64,000 nt of DNA from Roseovarius sp. Pro17. GTDB lineage: Bacteria; Pseudomonadota; Alphaproteobacteria; Rhodobacterales; Rhodobacteraceae. Made by a program: the position numbers and the translations under genes. The first letter of the stretch is position 1. Every line of letters begins with the position of its first letter. The stretch spans positions 1,860,001-1,924,000 of the forward strand of contig NZ_CP141179.1 of NCBI RefSeq assembly GCF_035599575.1, given 5' to 3'. Positions 33,394 through 41,805 of this stretch are shown piece after piece. Under the pieces are notes generated by a model, which saw only the letters and a list, made by a program, of their open reading frames with translations, was not told where the DNA came from and did not search any database.

Positions 33394-34665
33394 ATGACCA
33401 GAACGATGACCAGACTTTGGGGGCGCGCCAGTGCCCTGCTTGGTCGCAGCGGAGCGCATCCCGGCACCAGCGGGCGTGTTTCCACCAGCCGCTCGCACGC
33501 TGATCTGGACAGGCTCAGCAGCCACATCATCCTGCCCTCGATCCACGTCACCGACGAAGAAATGGCGCGCGCTGCCTATCAGGATCGCGGCCTGTATCTC
33601 GCCCGCCAAGAGATGTGGGATCAACTGGCACAACAAATCCGGCAGGCGGACCATGACCGCACGGCGACCCCCGGCGGCGAATCGGCGGCGATGCTGCTGG
33701 CCTTCGGTGCGCGCAGCGACGTGATTTCGATGGCCGAGGATGCACTGCATGACGGCGTCGCCCCGAAACCCGATGGTATCGATGCGTTCGAGTCGGTCGC
33801 GCAGGAGCATCCGGGCGCGTACCCAATTCAGCTGATCGTGGCGCTGGCGCATCTCGATATGTTTTGGGCTTGGCACGCCATCCCTGCCGCCAATACGCTG
33901 GACAGCGCACCGTCCAAAGCGCGCCATCATGCCGGGCGTGCGCACGCATTGCTCGAGGGTCTGTGCGGTTTTGAAGAAGACGCGCCGTCGCTGGTCGCCG
34001 CACATTGCGCGCTGTCGGGCGCCCTATCGACCACCGCCAGAGGCCACGAGCCGCGCATTGCAGATCACTTTGAAGATCTGATTGATCTGGACCCGGCGAG
34101 CCCGCGCCACATGCGCGCCCTCGGCGCCGCCATGCTGCCCGCCCGAATGGGCAGCTACCGCGAACTGGAACTGGAAGCGCGCCGCACCGCTGTGCGCACC
34201 GGCGATGTCTGGGGTGCAGGGGCATACACTTGGGTCTATTTCGATGCGCTTGCGCAGGACGCGGGCGCATTGACGTTGCTGGATGCCGCGTTTTTTGTCG
34301 ACGGGCTGCATGATATCCTGCGCCGCCGTCCCGACCAGCACAGCGCGAACCTGCTGGCCGCCTTCTGCGCGGTCACGATGCGCGCCGGTATTGAGGTTGC
34401 GCCCGCAGATCGCACCGCGCGCGCAACGCTGCACGATAGCCTGACATGGATCCTGCGCGACCACCTGCATGAGTTACATCCGCTGATCTGGACACAGGCG
34501 TTGCATCGCCCCGGCGCCGCGCCTCTGCCCTCGCGCAAGGCCCTGATCAGCGAAGGGAGGCGCACTGCCCTGCACGCTATCGCCGCGCAATTTGCCGACG
34601 ATATCGGCCGCGGCCAATCCATCGCATTCTCACCTTCGGGCATGTATATGCTGCCCTCGCCCTGA
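33394..34665 (+). CDS. Hypothetical helical-repeat protein
   Basis: About 423 residues from the ATG at 33394; a GTG at 33382 and an ATG at 33406 are also possible, and the frame is open to 33310 through a repeat element. I recognise no family. It is alpha-helical and Ala-rich, with helix pairs that resemble TPR-like repeats (SYRELELEARRTAVRTGDVWGAGAY), and no signal peptide or catalytic motif that I can see. The base and codon composition match neighbours, so it looks like a native core gene. It ends 72 bases before gatB. Confidence 0.75.
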   Translation: MTRTMTRLWGRASALLGRSGAHPGTSGRVSTSRSHADLDRLSSHIILPSIHVTDEEMARAAYQDRGLYLARQEMWDQLAQQIRQADHDRTATPGGESAAMLLAFGARSDVISMAEDALHDGVAPKPDGIDAFESVAQEHPGAYPIQLIVALAHLDMFWAWHAIPAANTLDSAPSKARHHAGRAHALLEGLCGFEEDAPSLVAAHCALSGALSTTARGHEPRIADHFEDLIDLDPASPRHMRALGAAMLPARMGSYRELELEARRTAVRTGDVWGAGAYTWVYFDALAQDAGALTLLDAAFFVDGLHDILRRRPDQHSANLLAAFCAVTMRAGIEVAPADRTARATLHDSLTWILRDHLHELHPLIWTQALHRPGAAPLPSRKALISEGRRTALHAIAAQFADDIGRGQSIAFSPSGMYMLPSP

Positions 34666-34737
34666 AGGGCGCGCGCCTCTTGCCCCACGCGCGCGGCTGA
34701 CTTAGAACGCAGGCGACCTGACCAAAGGACGCCGCCC

Positions 34738-36249
34738 ATGCTGGACCTGACATATGAGACCCCGAAACCACGCGTGATCGCAGGTGCGAAACACGATTGG
34801 GAACTGGTCATCGGCATGGAGGTGCATGCGCAGGTCGCGTCGAACTCGAAACTGTTTTCGGGCGCGTCTACCCGTTTTGGCGCCGAGCCCAATTCAAACG
34901 TCGCGTTTGTTGATGCCGCAATGCCCGGCATGTTGCCTGTCATCAACGAATTTTGCATTGAGCAGGCGGTGCGCACGGGCCTTGGCCTTAAGGCGCAGAT
35001 CAATCTGAAATCGGCGTTTGATCGCAAGAATTACTTTTATCCCGACCTGCCGCAAGGCTATCAGATCAGCCAGCTATACCACCCCATCGTCGGCGAGGGC
35101 GAAGTGCTGGTGGATATGGAGCCCGGCATCGCTCGGCTGGTCCGGATCGAGCGCATCCATATGGAGCAGGACGCAGGCAAATCCATCCACGACATGGACC
35201 CGAACATGTCCTTCGTCGATCTGAACCGCACGGGCGTCTGCCTGATGGAAATCGTCAGCCGCCCCGACATTCGCGGCCCCGAAGAGGCGGCGGCCTATGT
35301 CCTGAAAATGCGCCAGATTCTGCGTTACCTCGGCACGTGCGACGGCAACATGCAGAACGGTAATCTGCGCGCCGATGTGAACGTCAGCATCTGCCGCCCC
35401 GGCCAGTACGAAAAATATCAGGAAACGCAGGATTTCAGCCACCTTGGCACGCGCTGCGAGATCAAGAACATGAACTCCATGCGGTTCATTCAGGCCGCCA
35501 TCGACGTCGAGGCGCGCCGCCAGATCGCCATTGTCGAGGGTGGCGGCGAGGTGGTGCAGGAAACGCGCCTCTATGATCCGGACAAGAACGAGACGCGGTC
35601 AATGCGCTCCAAGGAAGAGGCGCATGATTATCGCTACTTCCCCGATCCCGACCTTCTGCCGCTGGAGATTGAGCAGGAATGGGTCGATCAGATAGAAGCG
35701 TCCCTGCCCGAGCTGCCTGACGCCAAAAAGGCGCGCTTTGTCAAAGATTTCGCCCTGTCTGAATACGACGCCAGCGTCCTGACAGCTGAGGTCGCCAACG
35801 CCGCCTATTTCGAATCCGCAGCCCTTGGTCGCGATGGCAAGCTAGTGGCGAACTGGGTCATCAACGAGTTGTTCGGGCGCCTGAAAAAGGAAGCTGCGGA
35901 TATCACCGACAGTCCGGTCAGCCCCGCGCAAATGGGCGCTATCGTGGACCTGATCGCATCCGACGCAATCTCAGGCAAGATCGCCAAGGATCTCTTTGAG
36001 ATCGTCTATACCGAGGGTGGTGATCCCGCGAAAATCGTCGATGAGCGCGGCATGAAACAGGTCACCGACACCGGCGCGATTGAGACCGCCGTTGATCAGA
36101 TCATTGCCGACAACCCCGCTCAGGTCGAAAAGGCGCAGGCCAATCCAAAGCTGGCTGGCTGGTTCGTCGGTCAGGTGATGAAAGCAACCGGCGGCAAGGC
36201 AAACCCCAAGGCGGTGAACGACATCGTCGCTGCCAAACTGGGGCTATAA
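34738..36249 (+). CDS. gatB: Asp-tRNA(Asn)/Glu-tRNA(Gln) amidotransferase subunit B
   Basis: A 503-residue GatB. It has the typical start [25 protein letters not shown], the [19 protein letters not shown] motif of the kinase-like active site, [17 protein letters not shown], and [12 protein letters not shown]. The C-terminal YqeY-like tail ([16 protein letters not shown]) is present. With GatA and GatC it amidates misacylated tRNA. It shares one base with the next gene's ATG (TAATG). Confidence 0.98.
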   Translation: MLDLTYETPKPRVIAGAKHDWELVIGMEVHAQVASNSKLFSGASTRFGAEPNSNVAFVDAAMPGMLPVINEFCIEQAVRTGLGLKAQINLKSAFDRKNYFYPDLPQGYQISQLYHPIVGEGEVLVDMEPGIARLVRIERIHMEQDAGKSIHDMDPNMSFVDLNRTGVCLMEIVSRPDIRGPEEAAAYVLKMRQILRYLGTCDGNMQNGNLRADVNVSICRPGQYEKYQETQDFSHLGTRCEIKNMNSMRFIQAAIDVEARRQIAIVEGGGEVVQETRLYDPDKNETRSMRSKEEAHDYRYFPDPDLLPLEIEQEWVDQIEASLPELPDAKKARFVKDFALSEYDASVLTAEVANAAYFESAALGRDGKLVANWVINELFGRLKKEAADITDSPVSPAQMGAIVDLIASDAISGKIAKDLFEIVYTEGGDPAKIVDERGMKQVTDTGAIETAVDQIIADNPAQVEKAQANPKLAGWFVGQVMKATGGKANPKAVNDIVAAKLGL

Positions 36250-36740
36250 TGACGGACGACGCACAAATCGGCCCTGCCCTGTCGGACTGGATGGTCGTTC
36301 GACCTGAATGGATCGACTACAATGGGCATCTGAACATGGCCTATTATAGTGTGCTCTTCGATGATGGCATCGTCGACGTTTATCGCCTGATCGGCTTTGG
36401 CGCGGACTATGCGCGCACGCGCGGCATGACCACCTATGTTGCCGATTTCCGTGTGCGCTATCTGCGCGAATTGCATGAGGGGGATCGCGTGCGCTGCTCG
36501 GTCCAGCTGCTGGATCACGACGCTAAACGCTTTCACAGCTTTCAGCAGTTGATTCACGAGGACGGCTGGGTCGCCGCCACAGCCGAGGCGCTGACGCTGC
36601 ATATCGACATGAGTGGCCCGCGCGTCGCACCCATGCCCGACGATATCGCCGCGCGCGTCGCGGCCATGCAGGCAGCACATAACGCCCTGCCCGTTCCCGA
36701 GGCCGTGGGCCTGCCCATGGGTATCAGGCGCAAGAGCTAG
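36249..36740 (+). CDS. Hotdog-fold acyl-CoA thioesterase
   Basis: A 163-residue hotdog protein of the 4-hydroxybenzoyl-CoA thioesterase class. The motif WIDYNGHLNMAYYSVLFDDG near residue 20 carries the conserved Asp and His of the active site. Relatives accompany carnitine and betaine metabolism, but here the gene is coupled to gatB by a one-base overlap. The substrate is unknown. Confidence 0.85.
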   Translation: MTDDAQIGPALSDWMVVRPEWIDYNGHLNMAYYSVLFDDGIVDVYRLIGFGADYARTRGMTTYVADFRVRYLRELHEGDRVRCSVQLLDHDAKRFHSFQQLIHEDGWVAATAEALTLHIDMSGPRVAPMPDDIAARVAAMQAAHNALPVPEAVGLPMGIRRKS

Positions 36741-36814
36741 GCGCGGACCTTTCAACCATGCGGCCACGCGGATAAGCTGACGCAAATCAACCCAATCGAC
36801 GAGGAAGCGGCACC

Positions 36815-37273
36815 ATGGCGCATTATGAATACAAGGTGATCCCCGCCCCCGCCAAAGGCACCAAGACGCCCGGCGTCAAGGCGCCCGAGGCGCGGTTTGC
36901 CAACACAGTCGAGGCACTGCTGAACCTACAGGCAGCCGAGGGCTGGGACTACATGCGCACCGATATTCTACCCAGCGACGAGCGGCAGGGCCTGACCTCG
37001 ACGCAAACGGTCTATCGCACGCTGATGGTGTTCCGCCGCGCCAAGGCCGAAGAAGAGAGCGCCGCTGATGAGGTCATCTCGACTGCCCAGACCGTAGCCG
37101 AGGCAGTATCGCCGGATGTTGATGAGCCCGATACCGCTAAACGTGAGCGTCGCGAACCTGCTCTGACGCCAATCCAGCCCTCTCGTGCGGACCCAGCCGA
37201 GCCGATCAAGACACCGGCAGAGCCGGGATCGGAACCTGACACGCCGGGGCCAAAGACACCGAAAGAAGACTAG
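36815..37273 (+). CDS. DUF4177 domain protein
   Basis: A 152-residue protein. The N-terminal 75 residues match DUF4177 (HYEYKVIPAPAKGTK...VEALLNLQAAEGWDYMRTDILP...TLMVFRR). The C-terminal half is a disordered Pro/Glu/Asp-rich tail. Its function is unknown. A GAGGAAG ribosome site precedes the ATG. It converges on bolA with 25 bases between stops. Confidence 0.8.
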   Translation: MAHYEYKVIPAPAKGTKTPGVKAPEARFANTVEALLNLQAAEGWDYMRTDILPSDERQGLTSTQTVYRTLMVFRRAKAEEESAADEVISTAQTVAEAVSPDVDEPDTAKRERREPALTPIQPSRADPAEPIKTPAEPGSEPDTPGPKTPKED

Positions 37274-37298
37274 ACCGGGGCGCTCTGGCCAAAGCGGC

Positions 37299-37556
37299 TC
37301 AGGCATCCACCTCGATCGCCAACGCATGAATGCGCCCGATCAGGTCTGGACCGATGGCCGTATGGATCGCCCTGTGGCGCGCAATTCGGGACAAAGGCGT
37401 GAGCGCATCCGCCCGAATGCGCACCCGAAAATGCGATTGTCCGCCCTCTGGATAACCGGCGTGACCACGATGCGACTCACTTTCGTCAATAACTTCAAGG
37501 AATTGTGCATCAAAGCTGCGTTCCAACGCCGCGCGGATTTCTGCCGCCTTATCCAT
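37299..37556 (-). CDS. bolA: BolA-family protein
   Basis: An 85-residue protein starting MDKAAEIRAALERSF, with the BolA core VIDESESHRGHAGY...SHFRVRI (the His-containing loop that binds 2Fe-2S with monothiol glutaredoxin) and HTAIGPDLIGRIHALAI at the end. The ATG at 37556 has a GAGGGG site; the longer frame to 37712 overlaps the divergent J-domain gene. The divergent bolA/J-domain pair is common in Rhodobacterales. Confidence 0.93.
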   Translation of the reverse strand: MDKAAEIRAALERSFDAQFLEVIDESESHRGHAGYPEGGQSHFRVRIRADALTPLSRIARHRAIHTAIGPDLIGRIHALAIEVDA

Positions 37557-37632
37557 ATTAATGCCCCTCGCCCCCTTCAATTCGCGTGAGTTTAGGGTAA
37601 TGTATCCGCTTCGACTCGAAAAGGGGTGCCAG

Positions 37633-38259
37633 ATGAGCAAATCAGATCCATTCGGTTTTGACATGTCCGTGTCATCGGCCAAAAAGAAAAACCCCCGCGG
37701 TCGGCGTGGCATGTCCGGCGCGTCCGAGACGTCGACCCGCCTCTGCGAGCATGAGGGCTGTCAGGAGCCGGGCAAATACCGCGCGCCCAAGGCGCCCGAC
37801 GTGCTGGACGAATTCTTTTGGTTCTGCCAGCAGCATGTGCGCGAATATAACCTTAAGTGGAACTTTTTCGACGGCACAACCGAGGCCGAGATCAACGCAC
37901 AGCTGTCAAAGGACAAGGTGTGGGAACGCGAGACCAAGGCATTCACCGACCCCGAGGCGCGCGCCTGGGCACGGCTGGGGATCGAAGATCCGCATCAGGT
38001 GCTGGGCGTTAACGCCACACGCAACCCCGGCAAGGACAAGGCCGGCGGCGGCAAGCGCCTGCCCCCGACCGAGCGTCAGGCCATCGACATCCTCGAGGCC
38101 AAGGACACCATGACCAAGGCCGAAGTACGCAAGAGCTACCGTGCCCTCATCAAGGTGTTGCACCCCGACATCAACGGCGGCGACCGCAGTCAGGAAGAGC
38201 AACTGCAGCAGGTCATGTGGGCATGGGAGCAGATCAAGAATAGCCGCAATTTCAAGTAG
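37633..38259 (+). CDS. J-domain (DnaJ-like) protein with C-terminal J domain
   Basis: A 208-residue protein with a J domain at the C-terminus (about 140-205) containing the HPD motif (KVLHPDINGGDRS). The N-terminal half has a CEHEGC...CQQH pattern that may bind zinc. J domains recruit and stimulate Hsp70 (DnaK). The ATG at 37633 follows a weak site; the upstream frame overlaps bolA. The reversed order (J domain last) differs from classical DnaJ. Confidence 0.88.
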   Translation: MSKSDPFGFDMSVSSAKKKNPRGRRGMSGASETSTRLCEHEGCQEPGKYRAPKAPDVLDEFFWFCQQHVREYNLKWNFFDGTTEAEINAQLSKDKVWERETKAFTDPEARAWARLGIEDPHQVLGVNATRNPGKDKAGGGKRLPPTERQAIDILEAKDTMTKAEVRKSYRALIKVLHPDINGGDRSQEEQLQQVMWAWEQIKNSRNFK

Positions 38260-38354
38260 GGGCGTCTGCGAGAATTGGGAGGCGGCTTTGAGCCTATCCT
38301 ACCGAGCTTCTGTGACGCAGCAAATGGCTGCTTTCACATAAGCCCTTAATAACC

Positions 38355-38378
38355 ACTCCGGTTATGCACGGGGTTTTT
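38355..38378 (+). terminator. Candidate terminator after the J-domain gene
   Basis: A short stem (ACTCCG with CGGGGT, one G-U pair) is followed by a T-run (38374-38378), about 95 bases downstream of the J-domain stop. It is weak but correctly placed. Confidence 0.35.
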
Positions 38379-38474
38379 GGTGGCTCTAAGCGAGATCCTT
38401 AGCATATGTTCCAATTAGAAGCGTTTGTTGAACGCTCACAGATTATCGCAATGCTGACATCAGATACTCCCCCC

Positions 38475-39233
38475 CTAAGAGTTGAAGTTTGGTTGACGTG
38501 GCAGGAGGTTATGCGCTCCGCCCGGGATTGTGGGCACATGACCCTCTCGCATTCGCACCACGCGCCGATTCATCCAGTGTCGGATGATCAAGCGATACAG
38601 GGCCCCTCGCAGACCAGTAAGCTGTTTATGTTTACCATAGAAAGCATCTGGTGCATCGAAAATGCCAAGATCGTTATTGATCCCCGTCCGTTGAATGTAT
38701 GTGCTTTCTCCACACCATTTCACTTTCGGATTCTGAAGATTGTCGGTCCCCGCTCCGTACGCGCACAGGCTGCTCCTGTCAGGAAACCGAGCCTGAAGTG
38801 CCGCTAAAACACCCTGATCAAGGATGAAGCCTTCCAATTCCAGCCACGTCCCATCATGGAGCACCTCCACCCAAGAATGCAGAATATTCTTGGGAACCAG
38901 TGGATAGATGGCTTCTGGCACAATGCCGCGTTGAAGGCCCTTATGAATCGTAAATCCGTGGAAGCGACAAGATATGTCTACAGCCCGTAAGAGGGCCATC
39001 AGCAGTGTAGCCTTGGTATTGCACTGACCATAACCATCTACGAGCACCCGCGACGCTGGCAACGCATCGATTGAATTATATCCAAACAGGATTTCGTTGC
39101 GCACATAATCATAGATCGCACCAATCCGGTTTACCGGAGTAAGCTTGCGCCATCCCCGCGCTTCGATGAGCCTTTGGATTGTTGGGGCGTTGAAGTCGAG
39201 GATAGGTGTTTGGGTAAGGTATTGATTGGACAT
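38475..39233 (-). CDS. Transglutaminase-like (papain-fold) protein
   Basis: A 252-residue protein with the transglutaminase-like triad: Cys in GYGQCNTKATLLMALLRA (about residue 80), His in ILHSWVEVLHDGTW (about 135) and the acidic residue shortly after. Such proteins act as thiol proteases or amidases; the substrate is unknown. The ATG at 39233 was chosen because it follows the promoter at 39262-39292. The gene and its divergent MerR regulator have lower GC than the surroundings, which suggests transfer. Control by a metal-sensing MerR protein is unusual for this family. Confidence 0.8.
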   Translation of the reverse strand: MSNQYLTQTPILDFNAPTIQRLIEARGWRKLTPVNRIGAIYDYVRNEILFGYNSIDALPASRVLVDGYGQCNTKATLLMALLRAVDISCRFHGFTIHKGLQRGIVPEAIYPLVPKNILHSWVEVLHDGTWLELEGFILDQGVLAALQARFPDRSSLCAYGAGTDNLQNPKVKWCGESTYIQRTGINNDLGIFDAPDAFYGKHKQLTGLRGALYRLIIRHWMNRRVVRMREGHVPTIPGGAHNLLPRQPNFNS

Positions 39234-39261
39234 GACACACTCTTGCTTCTCTGATTCCCCT

Positions 39262-39292
39262 AACCTAATGTCTCTAGTAACTAGAGGTTCAA
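39262..39292 (-). promoter_or_regulatory. MerR-type promoter/operator driving the transglutaminase-like gene
   Basis: On the minus strand, TTGAAC (-35, 39287-39292) and TAGGTT (-10, 39262-39267) are separated by 19 bases. The spacer contains the perfect dyad CTCTAG-TTA-CTAGAG (39272-39286). An over-long 19-bp spacer with a central dyad is the hallmark of MerR-activated promoters. The dyad is close to the usual CueR/ZntR/PbrR-type core. Confidence 0.8.
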
Positions 39293-39304
39293 GAGGTGTT
39301 CTGA

Positions 39305-39721
39305 ATGTATTCCATTGGAACGCTTGCAATGCGCACTGGGGTGAAGGTGCCGACGATCCGCTACTACGAGCAAATCAGGCTTCTTCCTGAACCAGAGCGG
39401 ACACAAGGCAATCAAAGACGATACGGGCAATCAGAACTCGAAAAACTTGGCTTCATCAAGCACGCCCGCGATCTGGGATTTCCAATTGAGGCCATCTCAT
39501 CCTTGATTTCTTTGAATGACCGCCCTGATCGGTCATGTGCAGAAGCCGGGGAGATAGCTCAACGTCAGCTCGTTGATGTGCGTGATAGGATTGCAAGTTT
39601 GACCCGTCTTGAAGCAGAACTTGCCCGAATAGCTGACGGCTGCTCTGGCGTCGGAGTAGCTGATGATTGCTATGTATTAGCGTCGCTGGCCGATCATGCA
39701 AAATGTGAGTCTGAACATTGA
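39305..39721 (+). CDS. MerR-family metal-responsive regulator
   Basis: A 138-residue MerR protein: helix-turn-helix MYSIGTLAMRTGVKVPTIRYYEQIRLL, then the dimer helix. Cysteines at 78, 113 and 122 have the same spacing (35 and 9) as the mercury-binding Cys82/117/126 of Tn501 MerR and, as I recall it, match the positions of the lead site in PbrR691. A fourth Cys (134) lies in the short tail. A thiophilic heavy metal such as Pb(II) or Hg(II) is the likely signal. It is divergent from the transglutaminase-like gene, whose promoter has a MerR operator. No metal pump gene is adjacent. Confidence 0.92.
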   Translation: MYSIGTLAMRTGVKVPTIRYYEQIRLLPEPERTQGNQRRYGQSELEKLGFIKHARDLGFPIEAISSLISLNDRPDRSCAEAGEIAQRQLVDVRDRIASLTRLEAELARIADGCSGVGVADDCYVLASLADHAKCESEH

Positions 39722-39895
39722 GATAGCCGACCTTCGCCACACCCGCACAGCCTTTGCAAAAACCACCGTTTGTTGAACGCCAGAATTGCAGTTGATCGGA
39801 TACTCGTTTTTTGAAAGCACTCATTGGCCCATTCAAGGCCAAAGTCTGCTTTGTCCGGCATAGCAAACAAGCGCCATTCGCTAGCGTCGTATAAA

Positions 39896-39926
39896 AAGGC
39901 CCCCGGTGATAACTACCGGAGGCCTT
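39896..39926 (-). terminator. Rho-independent terminator of the OsmC gene
   Basis: Twelve-base arms (39896-39907, 39915-39926, one mismatch) flank a 7-base loop. On the minus strand the stem is followed by a T-run, 24 bases after the OsmC stop. Confidence 0.8.
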
Positions 39927-39949
39927 CCAACGTTTAGGGATGCCCCCCC

Positions 39950-40372
39950 TTATACCAGCTTCGCATCCAGCGTAATCTCGGCCGTCAGCAGCTTGGAAAT
40001 CGGGCAGTTCTTCTTGGTCGCTTCTGCAACCTCCTGAAAATCCGCCTCGCTGATACCGGGGATCTTGGCGGTGACGTCCAGATGCACCTTGGTCACAGCG
40101 AACCCGCCATCGACCTCGGACAGTGTGACGTTGGCCTTGGCCTTGATCTCATCCGCTTTCAGATCCTTTTCACCCAGCCCCAGCGACATCGCCATGGCGT
40201 AGCAACTGGCATGGGCAGCGCCGACCAGTTCTTCGGGGTTGGTGCCGGGGGTGTCCTCGAAACGGGTGTTAAAGCCATAGGCATTGTCCTTGAGCGCGCC
40301 ACTCTCGGTGCTGACCTTGCCTTTGCCGGATTTCAGATCGCCGCTCCAAACGGCGGAACCGCTGCGTTGCAT
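39950..40372 (-). CDS. OsmC-family peroxiredoxin
   Basis: A 140-residue OsmC/Ohr-fold protein with the two redox cysteines in GAAHASCYAMAMS (about 56) and KKNCPISKLL (about 121). The N-terminal SGSAVWSGDLKSGKGKVST matches the OsmC (rather than Ohr) subgroup. It reduces organic hydroperoxides. A clear terminator follows. Together with MsrB and the fasciclin/ECF locus it forms a stress-related block. Confidence 0.92.
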   Translation of the reverse strand: MQRSGSAVWSGDLKSGKGKVSTESGALKDNAYGFNTRFEDTPGTNPEELVGAAHASCYAMAMSLGLGEKDLKADEIKAKANVTLSEVDGGFAVTKVHLDVTAKIPGISEADFQEVAEATKKNCPISKLLTAEITLDAKLV

Positions 40373-40509
40373 GTTGCTCTCCTTATTGTACCTCTAAAAT
40401 ATCTATCGCGTGGTCAAACGCGGAAAGGCCACCCTCGCGACCTGTCAGACAGACAACGCGGCGGCGGCCTTTGGGGTTTCATCCTACGCGCGATATGTGC
40501 GCGGCGCGC

Positions 40510-40992
40510 TCAGGCGGCGACGAATTTCAGGCTGACGCCGTTCAGGCAGTGTCGCTTGCCGGTAGGCGCCGGACCGTCGTCAAAGATATGGCCCAGATGG
40601 CTGCCGCAGCGACCACAATGACATTCGGTGCGCACGCCAAAGAACGAGCGGTCCTCCTTGGTGCCGATCGCGCCCTCCTTGGCCTGCCAGAAGCTGGGCC
40701 AGCCGGTGCCGCTGTCGAATTTCGTCTCGGACGCGTAAATCGGCAGATCGCAACCGCGGCACAGATAGGTGCCATCGGCGTAATTCTTGTCCAAAGGCGA
40801 GCTTCCGGCACGCTCGGTCGCCTCTTCGCGCATGACTTGATACTGCGCGTCGCTCAGCATAGCGCGCCATTCGGCCTCGGTGCGCGTGATCTCGAAACTG
40901 CCTTCGGACGCGGCAGTGGCACCTCCAAAGCGAGCGAAAGTGGCGGCCGATCCGGCGGCCAGCACGGCGGTGATGAAAATGCGTCGGTCCAT
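40510..40992 (-). CDS. msrB: Exported peptide-methionine (R)-S-oxide reductase
   Basis: A 160-residue MsrB with an N-terminal export signal starting MDRRIFITAVLAAGSAATFARF, whose twin Arg suggests Tat export. The catalytic domain has zinc Cys pairs in YLCRGCDLPIY and ECHCGRCGSHLGH and the active-site Cys in KRHCLNGVSLKF. The protein would repair oxidised methionine in the periplasm. The ATG at 40992 was chosen over the frame to 41046, which gives an unlikely N-terminus. It lies downstream of the fasciclin gene on the same strand. Confidence 0.93.
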   Translation of the reverse strand: MDRRIFITAVLAAGSAATFARFGGATAASEGSFEITRTEAEWRAMLSDAQYQVMREEATERAGSSPLDKNYADGTYLCRGCDLPIYASETKFDSGTGWPSFWQAKEGAIGTKEDRSFFGVRTECHCGRCGSHLGHIFDDGPAPTGKRHCLNGVSLKFVAA

Positions 40993-41060
40993 TGTCTCAC
41001 TCCTCTGGATCTCGTTGGTTCGGCAATACAGCCGTCTGAATTTCATTTAATGTGAAAGCA

Positions 41061-41090
41061 TCGGGCCCAGCCCGCAAGAGCCGGGCCCGA
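41061..41090 (-). terminator. GC-rich hairpin after the fasciclin gene
   Basis: Perfect 8-bp arms (TCGGGCCC, GGGCCCGA) with a 14-base loop, about 32 bases after the fasciclin stop on the minus strand. No U-run follows, so this may be a transcript-stabilising end rather than a full terminator. Confidence 0.5.
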
Positions 41091-41121
41091 AAATCACCTG
41101 ATCGTGTTTTCGCGTGCGATG

Positions 41122-41676
41122 TTACTCGGCAGCGGGCAGGACGACCGTATCGACCACGTGGATCACGCCATTGGATTGATCGACATCCGCGATTGTGACG
41201 TTGATCGTCTGACCCTGCTCGTCCTCGAGCATGATCATGTCGCCGTCATACGTCGCGTTCAGCATGCAACCGCCCAGCGTGGGAACGACATGCGCGCCGC
41301 CGTCATCGTCGATCATGCCCATGATCGCAGTCGACATCGCATCAGCGCCGACGACGTGGCAGGTCAGGATCTTGGTCAACTGATCCTTGTTCTCAGGCTT
41401 CAGAAGGTTCTCGACCGTGCCCTCGGGCAGTTTGGCAAAGGCATCGTTGGTGGGGGCAAACACGGTGAACGGACCCTCGCCCGACAGCGTTTCGACAAGG
41501 CCGGCGGCCTTGACGGCGGCGACCAGCGTGGTGTGATCAGCCGAATTCACGGCGTTTTCGATGATATTCTTGTCTGCGAACATCGCAGCGCCGCCGACCA
41601 TCGGGTTTTCGGCATAGGCGCCCGTGGCAAGGATTGCGGCGGTGGCGGTGGCGGTCAACATGGTCTTGAAGGTCAT
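41122..41676 (-). CDS. Secreted fasciclin (FAS1) domain protein
   Basis: A 184-residue protein with a signal peptide (MTFKTMLTATATAAILATGAYA) and one FAS1 domain. The H1 box FTVFAPTNDAFAKLP and the H2-type end NGVIHVVDTVVLP are clear. FAS1 proteins act in adhesion or envelope maintenance. It lies 130 bases downstream of the anti-sigma gene on the same strand, in the order sigma, anti-sigma, fasciclin. It is therefore a likely target of the ECF sigma factor, as MPT70/MPT83 are of SigK. Confidence 0.93.
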   Translation of the reverse strand: MTFKTMLTATATAAILATGAYAENPMVGGAAMFADKNIIENAVNSADHTTLVAAVKAAGLVETLSGEGPFTVFAPTNDAFAKLPEGTVENLLKPENKDQLTKILTCHVVGADAMSTAIMGMIDDDGGAHVVPTLGGCMLNATYDGDMIMLEDEQGQTINVTIADVDQSNGVIHVVDTVVLPAAE

Positions 41677-41805
41677 GGGTAACTCCCTGGGTTATGCAGG
41701 CGATACTGCCTGCTGACCCTTGGACTCACGCGGCCCGCATACTCAGAGTTTCAGAATTCTTATAATTAATTTGGCGATCCCATTTTCCACAGCCTCACCA
41801 AACCC

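Noticed and set aside
38406-38807. A 133-residue plus-strand frame
   Set aside because: It is the antisense shadow of the transglutaminase-like gene.
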